DNA from: Pseudomonadota bacterium
GTDB lineage: Bacteria > Pseudomonadota > Gammaproteobacteria > Steroidobacterales > Steroidobacteraceae
Length of the DNA stretch: 35,259 nucleotides
Direction: 5' to 3'
Assembly (NCBI GenBank): GCA_021816775.1
Contig: JAKAXA010000036.1
Coordinates: forward strand, 1-35,259
Both the position numbers and the translations under genes were made by a program. The notes beneath the pieces are model-generated. The model did no database searches, was not told where the DNA came from, and saw only the letters and a program-made list of their open reading frames with translations. This document shows positions 7,599-17,312 of the stretch, in pieces. Every line of letters starts with the position of its first letter. Within the stretch, counting starts at the first letter, position 1.

Positions 7599-8573
7599 TC
7601 AGCGGCCGAGCTGACTCAGCTGGCTGAACGCCGCCATCAGCCGCAGTACCGCCGGGCCGATGGCCACGAGGAAGAACGATGGAAACAGACACAGCACCAG
7701 AGGAAAGATCATCTTGGTGCCGATCTTGGCGGACTGCTCCTCCGCGGCCTGCATGCGCTTGTCGCGGAACTCCTCCGCATAAATGCGCAGCGCGTCTGCA
7801 ATGCTCGTTCCGAAGCGCATCGTCTGCGCCATCAATGCGACCAGTCCGCGGATGTCGGCGAGCCCGGTGCGCTCGGCCAGGTTGCGCAGCGCCTGGGCTC
7901 GATCCACGCCGGCGCGTATCTCGGCATTGACCAGAGTCAGCTCGGCGCCGAGCGCCGGATGGCTGAAGGCGAGCTCGTCGGCCACGCGCTGCACTGCGGG
8001 GGCGAGACCGAGGCCTGCTTCCACGCACACGACCAGCAGGTCGAGCGCATCGGGAAAGCCGGCGCGCAGCGCGCGCTGGCGGCTCAGGACGCGCCGGTCC
8101 AGCCACATGCTCGGCAGCAGCGACCCGACGAATCCGGCCGCCGCGGCGTAGAACATCAGTCGCCCCGGGGTGACCGTCGGGAACAGGGACCAGGACAACA
8201 GCACGGCGATCGGCAGAGCGACGATGCACAATGCCTTGAGCGCATAAAAGGTCGAGACACTGTGCGCCGAGCGGTATCCGGCGTGCAGCAGCAGGCGGCT
8301 GACGCGGGATTTCTCCGCCTCGCGGCGGGGAAGCACCAGGGCGGCGAGCGGGCCGAGCCGGCTGGCGAGCGTCGGCCGCCGAGGCGGATCGGGCGCATGT
8401 TCTTGCGCCACCTGGGCGAGACGCCGGCGGCGCGGATCTCTGCTGGAGGAGACCAGCGCGAAAACGCCGAAAGAGAACGCGAATACGGCGGCGGCGGCCA
8501 GCGCGACGAAGACGATCTGGTCCGCCCGCAGGCTGGTGAGCAGGTCGATGAACCGCGGCAGCTTGAGGTTCAT
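7599..8573 (-). CDS. tadC: Tad pilus inner-membrane platform protein TadC
   Basis: A 324-residue protein of the type II secretion F (T2SSF) family. It has an N-terminal membrane helix (IVFVALAAAAVFAFSFGVFAL), two central helices, the cytoplasmic T2SSF helical bundle (ALDLLVVCVEAGLGLAPAVQRVADEL... to ...FGTSIADALRIYAEEFRDKR) and a C-terminal helix (FPLVLCLFPSFFLVAIGPAVL). TadC pairs with TadB to form the platform on which the TadA ATPase drives pilin assembly. The start is 13 bases after the tadB stop. Confidence 0.9.
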   Translation of the reverse strand: MNLKLPRFIDLLTSLRADQIVFVALAAAAVFAFSFGVFALVSSSRDPRRRRLAQVAQEHAPDPPRRPTLASRLGPLAALVLPRREAEKSRVSRLLLHAGYRSAHSVSTFYALKALCIVALPIAVLLSWSLFPTVTPGRLMFYAAAAGFVGSLLPSMWLDRRVLSRQRALRAGFPDALDLLVVCVEAGLGLAPAVQRVADELAFSHPALGAELTLVNAEIRAGVDRAQALRNLAERTGLADIRGLVALMAQTMRFGTSIADALRIYAEEFRDKRMQAAEEQSAKIGTKMIFPLVLCLFPSFFLVAIGPAVLRLMAAFSQLSQLGR

Positions 8574-8586
8574 GTGTCGATCTCCT

Positions 8587-9564
8587 TCAGACGCGGATGC
8601 GGATGATCCTGCGGATCCACAGCATTCCGATGACGGCGAGCACGACGGCGATCGCGATGAGCGACGGCCCGCGCGGATTGTCGAGCAGCGTCGGCAGGTA
8701 CGTCGGCGTCGTGAACCAGATCACGACAAAGAGCACGAGCGGAATGAGCAGCAGTATCCAGGCCGAGAGCCGCCCCTCCGCCGAGAGCGTGCGGATATGG
8801 CGGTGCAGCTTGAACCGCCCGCGGATCACGGCGCTGATGCGCGAGAGAATTTCCGCCAGGTTGCCTCCGGTTTCCTTCTGCACCAGCACCGCCGTCACGA
8901 ACGCCATGGCGGAAACGCTCGGTGTGCGCTCGAGAAACCCCAGCAGAGCATGGCGCAAGCTTCCCCCGTAATTGATTTCGGTGAAGATGTGCTCGAATTC
9001 CCGGCTGATCGGCTCATCCATGTCGTCGGCGACGAGCTTCAGGCACTGCGTGAATGGATGTCCGGCCTGCAGCGCGCGCTTGATGACGTCCAGAGCCTCC
9101 GGCAGCTGCTCCTCGAATTTCGCGCTGCGGCGGCGCCGCTCACGCAGCAGTCTTATCCAGGGCGTTGCCGCCACCGCTGCCATGACCGGCAGCGTGACGT
9201 ACCACAGGTGCGTCAGCGTCCAGGCGGCAACGCCGGCTGCGATGCCCCAGAACGCGCAGCCCAGCACCAACCGGTGCGCCGGCGTCGTGCGGCCGCTCTG
9301 CTCGATCATGCGTGCAATGGCCGGCATTCCCGGCAGCGATTCGAGCGATTGCTCGAGCGGAGTCAGTTCCTTGCGGTATTTCTTTCGCAACAGTGACTCG
9401 ACCTGCTGATCCGCGTCGTTCTTCACCGAGGCCAGACGCGCCCGCAGGCGCTTGTGCATGCGGCGGCTTTCGCCGAATACCGGGATCGTCAGGCTCTGGG
9501 CGAGCAGAAATGCCGCCAGAAAGATCAGGCCGACGAAAACCCATACGCCGCTCGCGTGACTCAT
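8587..9564 (-). CDS. tadB: Tad pilus inner-membrane platform protein TadB
   Basis: A 325-residue T2SSF-family membrane protein. The N-terminal helix ([18 protein letters not shown]) is followed by a charged region, two helices, the T2SSF bundle ([29 protein letters not shown]... and [19 protein letters not shown]) and C-terminal helices ([19 protein letters not shown]). The [10 protein letters not shown] motif is typical of TadB. The ATG overlaps the tadA stop in an ATGA, indicating translational coupling. Confidence 0.92.
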   Translation of the reverse strand: MSHASGVWVFVGLIFLAAFLLAQSLTIPVFGESRRMHKRLRARLASVKNDADQQVESLLRKKYRKELTPLEQSLESLPGMPAIARMIEQSGRTTPAHRLVLGCAFWGIAAGVAAWTLTHLWYVTLPVMAAVAATPWIRLLRERRRRSAKFEEQLPEALDVIKRALQAGHPFTQCLKLVADDMDEPISREFEHIFTEINYGGSLRHALLGFLERTPSVSAMAFVTAVLVQKETGGNLAEILSRISAVIRGRFKLHRHIRTLSAEGRLSAWILLLIPLVLFVVIWFTTPTYLPTLLDNPRGPSLIAIAVVLAVIGMLWIRRIIRIRV

Positions 9565-10949
9565 GGTTGCCTCCTCGGGGTTGCCGACTCCTGTGGATCA
9601 CGGAATACCTCGATAGGCAGCGCGATGCTACGCTCCTGCAGGCGGCGCAGGAATCCAGGCACGATGCCGGTCGGGACCAGTTCACCGAGAACGTTGCCTT
9701 CGGAGTCGAGTCCGCGGCGATTGAACGTGAAGATCTCGGACGTCGTGATGACGTCGCCTTCCATGCCATTGGTCTCCTGCAGGCTCACGACCCGGCGCCG
9801 CCCGTCCTCGTGGCGCTCGATCTGGACGATGATGTCGATCGCCGAGGCGATCTGCCCGCGCAGCGCCTTCGCGGGGAAGGTGAGCCCGGTCATGGACACC
9901 ATGTTCTCGACGCGCCCGAGCGCATCGCGCGGTGAATTGGCGTGAATGGTGGTGAGCGAGCCGTCGTGGCCGGTGTTCATCGCCTGCAGCATGTCGAGCG
10001 CCTCGGCGCCACGCACCTCGCCCATGACGATGCGGTCCGGTCTCATGCGCAGGCTGTTGCGCACCAGATCGCGCTGCGTGACCGCGCCGCGGCCCTCGAT
10101 GTTCGGCGGCCGCGTTTCGAGCCGCACCACGTGCGGCTGGCGCAAATGCAGTTCCGCGGAGTCCTCGATCGTGACGATGCGTTCGGTGGAAGGAATGAAG
10201 CCGGACAGTATGTTGAGCAGGGTCGTCTTGCCGGCACCGGTGCCGCCGGATACCAGCACGTTGAGCCGTGCGCGGACGATCGCCTGCATCACGTCGGTCA
10301 GAGCGCGCGTCAGCGAGCCCAGATTGATGAGGTCATCGATCGAGAGCAGTTCCACGGTGAAGCGGCGGATCGAGAGCGTCGGTCCATCGATCGCCAGCGG
10401 GGGGATGATGGCGTTGACGCGCGAGCCGTCCTTCAGGCGCGCGTCGACCATGGGCGAGGACTCGTCGATTCGCCGGCCGACCCCGGAGACGATCCGGTCG
10501 ATGATGTTCAGCAGGTGCGCGTCGTTGTTGAATCGCACATCGGTGAGTTCGAGCCGGCCATGACGCTCGATGTAGACTTGATTCGGGCCGTTTACCAGGA
10601 TGTCCGAAACGGACTTGTCCGCGAGCAGCGGTTCGAGCGGGCCGAGGCCCATCACCTCGTCCTCGATGCGGCGCACGATCCGCTGCCGCGAGACCAGGCT
10701 CAGCGGCAGCGGGTTTTCCCCGAGCAGCTTTTCACAGATCTGACGGACCTTCTGGCGGGCGTCGTTCTCGGCGAGCCCGCCGATGAGCGACAGGTCCATG
10801 ACCTTCAGCAGGCGCTGATAAATGAGGTCCCGGCACTCCCGCTCCGCGGGCGTCAGCGGCCGGAGCCGGTCGTCGTCCCGGGCGCCGCTCTCATCGGCGC
10901 TCGTGCGGATGCCCGGCTCCCGGGTCTGCTGCTTGGGGTTTGCCGTCAT
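9561..10949 (-). CDS. tadA: Tad pilus assembly ATPase TadA (CpaF)
   Basis: A 462-residue secretion ATPase of the VirB11/CpaF group that powers Flp pilus assembly from the cytoplasm. Walker [10 protein letters not shown] is at 235-243, the Asp box IEDSAE at 261-266, the Walker B region RIVMGEVRG at 306-314 and the His box [14 protein letters not shown] at 327-340. The helical N-terminal domain contains the usual G-L-G-P-L-E-P-L segment near 101. The ATG at 10949 is chosen because it overlaps the tadZ stop in an ATGA; the frame stays open upstream into tadZ but is not coding there. Confidence 0.96.
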   Translation of the reverse strand: MTANPKQQTREPGIRTSADESGARDDDRLRPLTPAERECRDLIYQRLLKVMDLSLIGGLAENDARQKVRQICEKLLGENPLPLSLVSRQRIVRRIEDEVMGLGPLEPLLADKSVSDILVNGPNQVYIERHGRLELTDVRFNNDAHLLNIIDRIVSGVGRRIDESSPMVDARLKDGSRVNAIIPPLAIDGPTLSIRRFTVELLSIDDLINLGSLTRALTDVMQAIVRARLNVLVSGGTGAGKTTLLNILSGFIPSTERIVTIEDSAELHLRQPHVVRLETRPPNIEGRGAVTQRDLVRNSLRMRPDRIVMGEVRGAEALDMLQAMNTGHDGSLTTIHANSPRDALGRVENMVSMTGLTFPAKALRGQIASAIDIIVQIERHEDGRRRVVSLQETNGMEGDVITTSEIFTFNRRGLDSEGNVLGELVPTGIVPGFLRRLQERSIALPIEVFRDPQESATPRRQP

Positions 10950-12154
10950 GAGGACTCCGGTTTGCCGAGTCTGAACAGCGTGCGTCCCAGAAGGCCGCGC
11001 GCGGGCGGCGGCGCGGTCCCGTTGATCTTCTCCGCGAGCGCCACTATCGATTTTGCGACCGCCGTATTGCGGGCCTGCGCAAGCAGCGGCCGCCCGGTGG
11101 CGATGCTCTCGGCGACGCTGGAGTAGTCGTTCGGGACGAGCAGCGGAGCGCCGCAGCCGATGGTTCGCGCGACGTCTTCGGGCGTGATGGACGAGCGTTT
11201 GTCGTAGCGATTGACAACGGTCAACAGCCGCTCGGGACCGACCGCCACGTCGCGCCGCAGGCATGTGACAAGCCGCGCCGCGTCACGCAGCACGGTGACC
11301 GACTGCTGGACGACGAGAACGATGCGCTCGGCGTGTACGAGCACCCCGCAGGTCTGCGCATCGAGATGGCGGGGCAGGTCGACGAGTATGTGCTCGTGCG
11401 TGCGGGCCAGGAGCGTGAGCAGGCTTTGCAGGGATTCGGGCGCCACTCCCGAGAGGGGCAGCGGATCTTGGGAGGCCTGGCCAAGGATCGCCAGGCCGCT
11501 TTCATGCTCAGTCAGATAGGCATTGAGCGCCGTGTCGTCGAGGTCCGCGACGTTTTCGAGCGCTTGGAGCAGGCCGCGGCTGGGAAACAGATCGAAGTAC
11601 AGCGGAATCGAGCCGAACTGCAGATCCAGATCGAGCAGCACCGTGCGCCGACGATTGCGGGTGGCCAGCGCATGCGCGACGTTGCAGGCGAGGAACGTGC
11701 CGCCGCATCCGCCTTTGGCGTTGATGAAGGCCGTGACGATGCACTCCTGCGCGGCAGGGGCTGAGCGGTGATCGCGCTCGATGCGCTGCAAGGCCGCGAG
11801 CAGATCCGCCTCGACCAGCGGCAACGGCAGCAGATCGCGGGCGCCGGCGTGCATGGCCAGGCGCATCGTTTCCGGGTCATGGGTGGAGCCGATGACCACC
11901 AGCGGCGGACGCTGATCGAGCGGGCGCGCCGCGAGCGACTGCAGTTCGGCCCGCCGTGTCTCGCCGAGGTGCAGCACCAGCACGTCCGGGGTCTGCGCCA
12001 CATCGTGCAGGGGGTCGATGTGTCCATTGACGACCAACTTCTGCTCGACGCGCAGCCCCGGGGCATTGCGCAGCAAGGTCTGCAGTGAGTCCAGCACTTC
12101 CTTGCGCCGGGAGACCAGCAGAACGTTCAGGCGAATGTCGGCGACGGTGCGCAT
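10946..12154 (-). CDS. tadZ: Tad pilus localisation protein TadZ (CpaE)
   Basis: A 402-residue ParA/MinD-superfamily protein that positions the Tad machine. The first 125 residues form a receiver-like domain ([14 protein letters not shown]...), and the rest is an ATPase-like domain. The deviant Walker A reads NAKGGCGGT (145-153): the signature Lys147 is present, but the P-loop Lys before Thr is Gly152, as is common in CpaE/Tad[18 protein letters not shown] and [10 protein letters not shown] follow as the later motifs. It lies between the minor pilin genes and tadA, the usual order. Confidence 0.92.
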   Translation of the reverse strand: MRTVADIRLNVLLVSRRKEVLDSLQTLLRNAPGLRVEQKLVVNGHIDPLHDVAQTPDVLVLHLGETRRAELQSLAARPLDQRPPLVVIGSTHDPETMRLAMHAGARDLLPLPLVEADLLAALQRIERDHRSAPAAQECIVTAFINAKGGCGGTFLACNVAHALATRNRRRTVLLDLDLQFGSIPLYFDLFPSRGLLQALENVADLDDTALNAYLTEHESGLAILGQASQDPLPLSGVAPESLQSLLTLLARTHEHILVDLPRHLDAQTCGVLVHAERIVLVVQQSVTVLRDAARLVTCLRRDVAVGPERLLTVVNRYDKRSSITPEDVARTIGCGAPLLVPNDYSSVAESIATGRPLLAQARNTAVAKSIVALAEKINGTAPPPARGLLGRTLFRLGKPESS

Positions 12155-12170
12155 CGGTTCGGTACGGGGC

Positions 12171-12659
12171 TCAACAGTTGGTGATCACGCCGCTTCGTGG
12201 CACGCCGAGACTCTCGCGCGGGATGGTTGCCGGAAATCCTGAAAGCGACAGTGAGGGCGCCACGAAAGGAATCATGAGCGGCATCGAGAAATTGACGATC
12301 TGGACCTGGACATAACGAATTGCGCCGAAGTCGTCCGTGGGATCGCTGATGACCGCGCCGTTGGCATCCAGGTACTCGATGAGTACATTGGCGGTCGAGA
12401 GTCCGTCGATCACCGGGCTGGTGCTGCTGCCATTGCCGAACACGGCAACTTCCGCGGGCGTGGGATCACCGATCGGGCAGACGGCGGCCATGCGTGCGCC
12501 GCGCCGTGTGGCTTCGGTCAGCATGTTCACGACGAACAGGGCGCGGCCGAATTCGATGATGCCGAACAGCAGAAGGAACAGAGCGCTCGACACGATGGCG
12601 AACTCCACCGTGGTCACGCCGCGCTCACCATGGCGTCTGTGCTGCGAGTGCATCATCAC
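12171..12659 (-). CDS. TadE/TadF-like minor pilin, second copy
   Basis: A 162-residue protein. After a short basic N-terminus comes GVTTVEFAIVSSALFLLLFGIIEFGRALF, a pilin-like helix with the invariant Glu, and then TEATRRGARMAAV. This fits the TadE-like family of pseudopilins processed by the Tad prepilin peptidase; whether it corresponds to TadE or TadF cannot be told. The start may be GTG 12659 (overlapping the previous stop), ATG 12656 or ATG 12653. Confidence 0.85.
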   Translation of the reverse strand: MMMHSQHRRHGERGVTTVEFAIVSSALFLLLFGIIEFGRALFVVNMLTEATRRGARMAAVCPIGDPTPAEVAVFGNGSSTSPVIDGLSTANVLIEYLDANGAVISDPTDDFGAIRYVQVQIVNFSMPLMIPFVAPSLSLSGFPATIPRESLGVPRSGVITNC

Positions 12660-13126
12660 AGGGCCCTCATGACGGTCGTCGCGGTGAGCGGGACGTCCAG
12701 CGGGACGGACGGACCGAGACCGAAGGTGGGCAGCGACGGACCGAGCATCGGCTCATAGGTGTAGGTCGCGGTGACCGATACGTAACCGTTGCCCGCGTCC
12801 GTCACCGTGACGTCCGAGTCGGTGAGGCCGGGTAGCAGAGGAGTGCCGGTGCCGCCGATGTCGCCGGTGACGACCAGATTCGCAACATCCGTCTGGATCG
12901 TCGAGGTGATGGAGACCAATCCGGTCGAGCCGAGCGCCGAGACCGAGGCGGCGTAGCGCGCGCCATCGCGCACCGCCTTGGTCAGGGTGTCGTATTGACT
13001 GATCATGCGGCCGAATTCAGCCACCGCGAGCAGCATCAGCATCAGCACGGGCAGCATGATCGCCATCTCCACGGTGGCGGTGCCTCCCTGGCGGCGATGG
13101 GCTGTGGGGCGGGCGCGGGCCATCAT
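12656..13126 (-). CDS. tadE: TadE-like minor pilin, first copy
   Basis: A 156-residue pseudopilin-like protein. GGTATVEMAIMLPVLMLMLLAVAEFGRM forms the N-terminal helix with the conserved Glu, followed by LTKAVRDGARYAAS, a hallmark of TadE-like proteins. The remainder is Thr/Val/Gly-rich beta structure. The ATG overlaps the tadG stop, and its own stop overlaps the next pilin gene, so three genes are chained by overlaps. Confidence 0.87.
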   Translation of the reverse strand: MMARARPTAHRRQGGTATVEMAIMLPVLMLMLLAVAEFGRMISQYDTLTKAVRDGARYAASVSALGSTGLVSITSTIQTDVANLVVTGDIGGTGTPLLPGLTDSDVTVTDAGNGYVSVTATYTYEPMLGPSLPTFGLGPSVPLDVPLTATTVMRAL

Positions 13127-14418
13127 GAGTCTCCGCTGCCGGGGTCATGATACAGCTCGATGATGTACGGCCCCGGTCCGTCCCCGGGTAACGGTCCGGG
13201 TTCCCCGTTGACGTCGCACTGGCCGACGAACTGTCCGATGATGTAGTCGGTTGTGCCCTGCTGGGTGACCGGCTGCAGGATGTAGAAGCAGGCGAAACCC
13301 AAAACCGGCACCGCAGTGGTGCCGGTGGCCGTGCCGGTGCAGTCACCGACGGGAACCGACAGCACGCGCCGGTTGAACACTCCGGGGCCGCCGGCGCTGA
13401 TCGGCTGATAGTTGTATGCGGCCGGATTGCCTTCGTCGGTCTCGTAATCCTGGTAGTCGTAGATCGTGCCGATGTTGCTCGAGGTGATTTCGGTCGAGCC
13501 CTGCCAGATGTTGTCGTTTGAATCGACGGTGAGCGTGGGAGAATCGTAGGTGGTAATGACGTCTGGCGGATATTGCGCCATGGTCATCGAGCCGGTGTAG
13601 ATCCCAAAGCGGGTATTGAGGCCCTGCGCGACCGGTCCGGTCTCGTTGCCGGTCTGGGTCTGCACGGTGCTGGAACTCGCCAAGCAGCTCTGGTAGTTGC
13701 CCGCGAGATTCTGCCGCACGAGGTCGGCGCCGGTGCCGCCGAGTTGGATGAGCTGGAAATTGCCCGGGCCCACCTGGCCGTCCCCCGGGCTTGCGCTCTT
13801 GAGCACCTGCGGGGCATTGAGCGTGTAGCCCCACAGATTGTTCGCGCCGGCTGTTGGATTGCCACACACCATGACCGGCGCGATGTTGCACGCGGTGTTG
13901 ATGGTGGGGCTGGGTCCGGCGACGGCCGAGGCGGTTACGCCCAGATGCGAAAACCCGGCGACCTGCGCCAGCCATGGCGGAAAGTCGAATCCCGTGGCGA
14001 CGACACGCACGTACGGGCCGCTCGCCGAGCCCGGCGTGAACGGTGGCAGGGTGCTCGAGTACTGAACGGTGACCTGCATGGCGCCGCCGTTGTAGCTCGC
14101 GGCGAGCTCGCCGTTGCCGGCGGCGTCGGCGTTCAGTCCCAGCGCCTGCAGTGCCGCCGTCGTCGCCAGCGAGGTGCTCGAGGTCTGGTCGAGGGTCTTG
14201 GCCGCCGAGAGCGCCGCTGCGTCCACGGTGTTCTGCAGCCGTGCCTTGTTGAGCACCATGTGGCCGACATCCAGCGCGAGTGCCGCCATGAGCACCAAGG
14301 CGAACAGGCCGACGACGATCACGAGCAGCGCCGCGCCGCGCTGCCGCCGGGCCGGTCGCGCCCGCTTGCGCTGCCCGCGCCTGCCGCGCCGGCCGTCGTG
14401 TGCTGCGTGCTGTGCCAT
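13123..14418 (-). CDS. tadG: Tad pilus protein TadG
   Basis: A 431-residue protein with a basic N-terminus and the TadG-type membrane segment QRGAALLVIVVGLFALVLMAALALDVGHMVLNKARLQNTVDAAALSAAK at about residues 25-75. The remaining 350 residues are a Ser/Thr/Gly-rich periplasmic or surface domain with several cysteines and no von Willebrand motif that I can see. The ATG at 14418 has GAGGGAGAG upstream (14424-14432) and is preferred over the earlier in-frame ATG at 14457. Confidence 0.85.
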   Translation of the reverse strand: MAQHAAHDGRRGRRGQRKRARPARRQRGAALLVIVVGLFALVLMAALALDVGHMVLNKARLQNTVDAAALSAAKTLDQTSSTSLATTAALQALGLNADAAGNGELAASYNGGAMQVTVQYSSTLPPFTPGSASGPYVRVVATGFDFPPWLAQVAGFSHLGVTASAVAGPSPTINTACNIAPVMVCGNPTAGANNLWGYTLNAPQVLKSASPGDGQVGPGNFQLIQLGGTGADLVRQNLAGNYQSCLASSSTVQTQTGNETGPVAQGLNTRFGIYTGSMTMAQYPPDVITTYDSPTLTVDSNDNIWQGSTEITSSNIGTIYDYQDYETDEGNPAAYNYQPISAGGPGVFNRRVLSVPVGDCTGTATGTTAVPVLGFACFYILQPVTQQGTTDYIIGQFVGQCDVNGEPGPLPGDGPGPYIIELYHDPGSGDS

Positions 14419-14443
14419 GGCGTCGCTCTCCCTCGGAGATGGC

Positions 14444-14728
14444 CTATTGCGTGCCACCGGCGTTGAACTGCCCGGTCGAAACGCTCTGGCTCATTCCCTG
14501 CGGCAGCGCCTTGCGGTGCGCCTTGAGAACGTTCTCCAGGCGCTCGCCGTCGGCGATCGCCGGTGCGAGCGCGGGGGGATGCGCGATCTGCTGTGGATAG
14601 AGGGTCTGTTGGCGAATCATGTTCGCCACGGCGTGGCCCCATGCCGCATCCACGTAGGGGTACTCCGAGGCGCACCCCGCGCATACGGCACAAGCCATCA
14701 GCGCCAGACTGAGATGAAGCTGTTTCAT
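14444..14728 (-). CDS. Small Tad-locus lipoprotein
   Basis: A 94-residue protein with an N-terminal signal (MKQLHLSLALMACAVCAGCAS). Three cysteines lie in or just after the hydrophobic core; LMAC or CAGC could serve as the lipobox, so lipidation is likely but the exact Cys is unclear. The mature part has the pattern W-G-x-A-V-x-x-x-x-x-Q-Q-T-L-Y-P, seen in small lipoproteins encoded beside Tad secretins. A role in secretin assembly or stability is inferred from context. AGGAGT lies upstream of the ATG, and the gene starts 20 bases after the secretin stop. Confidence 0.72.
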   Translation of the reverse strand: MKQLHLSLALMACAVCAGCASEYPYVDAAWGHAVANMIRQQTLYPQQIAHPPALAPAIADGERLENVLKAHRKALPQGMSQSVSTGQFNAGGTQ

Positions 14729-14748
14729 GATCGACTCCTGCTCTGCAT

Positions 14749-16386
14749 TCATGGGCCCTTGGGCTTGGCGGTGTCCGAGACGGGCTCGGCGGCGGGTGCG
14801 GGATTGGCGGGCAGCCGTGAAGACGTGCCGACCGCGGCCGGCCGCTTGGGCGGGGTTCCATGCATCCTGCCGAGCAGGAAGAACCCGACGTTCGAGGGTG
14901 CCGTGACGTTGTCGGTCGGCAGGCGCGCTTGGCCGGGCGGAATCGGTTTGGCGAGCCTCGGGGTGACGAGGATCACGAGTTCCGTTTTGCCCTCCTGGAA
15001 GTCCTGGCTGCGAAACAGCTGGCCGATGATGGGAAGGTCCCCGAGACCGGGAAACTTCCTGGCTGCGCTCTGCAGGGAATCGTCGGTGAGTCCTGCGATG
15101 CCGATGGTCTGGCCGTCGGCGAGTTCGACGGTGGACTCGGCGCGCCGCTCGGTGATCGCCGGCACCGCGAAGACGCTCGAGGAGGTGATGGGACTGACCG
15201 TCAGGGCATTGGTCGCGGTGAGCTGGCTGACGCTGACGTTGATCTTCAGGTTGATGCGCCCGTCGGCGAGGACCACGGGCAGAAACCCGAGTTTCACGCC
15301 AAAGTCCTTGTATTGAATGCCGATGGTGCCGTTCTGTTCGGGCACGGGAATGGGGAAGCTGCCGCCGGAGAGAAACTGGGCTTCCTGGCCCGATTCGGTG
15401 GTGAGGGTCGGCTCTGCGAGAATCTTCGCCAGCCCCTGCTGAGCGAAGGCATCGAGAACGGCATTTGCCACGAACGAGCCGCTGAGATAGCTGCCGAACA
15501 GGCCCGACGTCGTGATGCTCTGCGCGGCCTGCTGTACGAGAGATTGCACCGGGCCGGCAATGCCGCTGGTGCCCGGTGCTCCGAGCAGCGGCAGCGACTG
15601 GCTCGAGCCGCCGGACCATTGGGCCGGCGGAAAGGTCGCCGGGCCGTTCACCGCGCCGCCGACCCATCTGCCATTGTTGTAGGCGCCGATCAGCTGCAGG
15701 TTCAGGTGCTTGACGGCGTTGCGCTGCACCTCCGCGACCCGCACCTGCAGCATGACCTCCTCAGGCCCGGCGACCTGCAGCAGGTTGATCACTTTGCCGG
15801 AATGCGTACTGCCGCCGGTTTGCTCCTGGAACATGATTTTCTTCTTCGCCGTGGCAGCCTGCTCGAGGTAGCTGCGCGCGATCTGCAGCGCCGCGTCCAT
15901 GTCTACGACGCTCGAGACGTTTCCGTAGAGAATGATGTTCCGGTGCGCGCTCATGACCTGGATGTGTTCGTGCGGCAGGATCGCGGCCAGCTTGGCTTTC
16001 AGGCCGGCGATGTCATGGGTGACGTTCACCGAGATCGCCGTGACCAGGCTGCCGTGCGAACTCCACAGCATGATGTTCGTGGTGCCGAGGTCCTTGCCCA
16101 GGAGGTAGACCTCGTACGGATTGATGAGCAATACGTCGGCGATATCCGGGTCGCCGACCGAGACGCGGGTGACCGGCGAGGGCGTCTCGACGATGCGGCT
16201 TTTGTAGATCGGGATGCTGATGGTGAGGTGCTCGCCCATGGCGTAGACGAGATCGTCCCGGCTGGAGGGAGCTTGGCCCCCCGTGGGAGGCGGCGCGGCG
16301 AGCGCCATGAGGGAAACGCCAAGGCAGGCCGTGGCGAGCGCCGTGCGCAGAACCGCGGCGCGCGCAGAATGACAGGTTGATTTCAT
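14749..16386 (-). CDS. rcpA: Tad pilus outer-membrane secretin (RcpA/CpaC)
   Basis: A 545-residue secretin that forms the outer-membrane channel for the Flp pilus. It starts with a signal peptide (ALATACLGVSLMALA, cleaved before APPP). The N-terminal domain contains VSVGDPDIADVLLINPYEVYLLGKDLGTTN, the usual RcpA/CpaC opening, then a BON-like segment (AHRNIILYGNVSSV). The C-terminal secretin domain shows VMLQVRVAEVQR, FAQQGLAKILAEPTLTTESGQEAQFLSGGSFP and LPIIGQLFRSQDFQEGKTELVILVTPRL. The ATG at 16386 has AGGAGAAC upstream. Confidence 0.94.
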   Translation of the reverse strand: MKSTCHSARAAVLRTALATACLGVSLMALAAPPPTGGQAPSSRDDLVYAMGEHLTISIPIYKSRIVETPSPVTRVSVGDPDIADVLLINPYEVYLLGKDLGTTNIMLWSSHGSLVTAISVNVTHDIAGLKAKLAAILPHEHIQVMSAHRNIILYGNVSSVVDMDAALQIARSYLEQAATAKKKIMFQEQTGGSTHSGKVINLLQVAGPEEVMLQVRVAEVQRNAVKHLNLQLIGAYNNGRWVGGAVNGPATFPPAQWSGGSSQSLPLLGAPGTSGIAGPVQSLVQQAAQSITTSGLFGSYLSGSFVANAVLDAFAQQGLAKILAEPTLTTESGQEAQFLSGGSFPIPVPEQNGTIGIQYKDFGVKLGFLPVVLADGRINLKINVSVSQLTATNALTVSPITSSSVFAVPAITERRAESTVELADGQTIGIAGLTDDSLQSAARKFPGLGDLPIIGQLFRSQDFQEGKTELVILVTPRLAKPIPPGQARLPTDNVTAPSNVGFFLLGRMHGTPPKRPAAVGTSSRLPANPAPAAEPVSDTAKPKGP

Positions 16387-16477
16387 TATTGATGTTCTCC
16401 TGGATATCGTGCACGCGCCGTGCCGCAGCAGACTCCGAGCAGCCTGCCGACGGTGCGGGTAGGCGCGCGACACGTGT

Positions 16478-17269
16478 TCAACTTGAGGCATGCGCCCGGT
16501 CAACCTGGGTTCCTCGGATGATGGTGATGCTGCGCACTGGGGGCCGGCGGGCCGTCACGCGCACCGGACGCCGGATGACGACGATCTTGCGCGGTCGAGG
16601 CGGTGGGGGTGTGCTAAGGGCCGTATCGGTGGGGCCGCGCAGGGTCAGCTGAATGCGCCCTTCGGTCATGGCCTTGACGAGGATGTCCGCCTGCGGAGGC
16701 GTCACTTCCAGGGTGACGGCATGCACGACCACCGGACCATTCTTCGTGTGCGAATCGGTCTGATCGACCGCGAGCACCAGCAGGTCCTGCAGCACCGTCT
16801 TGGTGACGGCGCGCTGTCCGTCCATGCGCGCTTCGACCACGTCGACGTGATTCCCCGGAAGCAGAAACCCGGCCACGCCGACCACTTCGTTGACCGGCAC
16901 CGTGATCGCGCGCATGCCGGGCTTGAGCAGCGCGGCCAGCATGCTGCCTGCGGGATGGCGGGCGAACTGCCCGCGCAGCAGGATCTCCCCGGGTAGAACC
17001 TTCTGCAGTGCGATCAGTCCGACGGCCTGTTTGGGGTCGGAGAAGTGCGGCGCGACGGGCACGGCGGCCGGCAACTCGATGACTCGCAGGAAACGCCGGT
17101 CGACGCGCACGCCGAAGGGGATTTCGGCGGCCGCGACCACCACGGGGACCTGTGGCTGGCTCGATTGGGGGGTCAACCGGGACATGACCCAGCCGCGCGC
17201 GATCCAGGCGGCCCCGAGTGCCAGCGCCAGCGAGACCAGCAGCAGCGTGAATCCGCGTGCTTTCAGCAT
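16478..17269 (-). CDS. cpaB: Tad pilus assembly protein CpaB (RcpC)
   Basis: A 263-residue periplasmic protein anchored by an N-terminal helix (FTLLLVSLALALGAAWIARG). The SAF-domain region follows: VPVVVAAAEIPFGVRVDRRFLRVIELP, then KVLPGEILLRGQ and the RcpC-type core PGMRAITVPVNEVVGVAGFLLPGNHVDVVEA. The last 60 residues are Pro/Arg-rich and basic, which is longer and more charged than I expect for the family. It is followed after 91 bases by the secretin it is thought to support. Confidence 0.92.
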   Translation of the reverse strand: MLKARGFTLLLVSLALALGAAWIARGWVMSRLTPQSSQPQVPVVVAAAEIPFGVRVDRRFLRVIELPAAVPVAPHFSDPKQAVGLIALQKVLPGEILLRGQFARHPAGSMLAALLKPGMRAITVPVNEVVGVAGFLLPGNHVDVVEARMDGQRAVTKTVLQDLLVLAVDQTDSHTKNGPVVVHAVTLEVTPPQADILVKAMTEGRIQLTLRGPTDTALSTPPPPRPRKIVVIRRPVRVTARRPPVRSITIIRGTQVDRAHASS

Positions 17270-17312
17270 GACCGTGCCCTCCCCAGATCAATTGAATCGG
17301 CTGACTGGCGCA

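Noticed and set aside
10949..11264. N-terminal extension of TadA to 11264
   Set aside because: The frame is open, but the region is coding for TadZ; the ATG at 10949 overlaps the tadZ stop and gives the normal TadA length.
11333..11764. A + strand open frame inside tadZ
   Set aside because: It lies antisense to a well-supported tadZ and has no motif of its own.
10946..12154. Loss of the P-loop Lys in TadZ as an unusual defect
   Set aside because: Atypical Walker A motifs are common in TadZ/CpaE proteins, so this is a family feature rather than a novelty.
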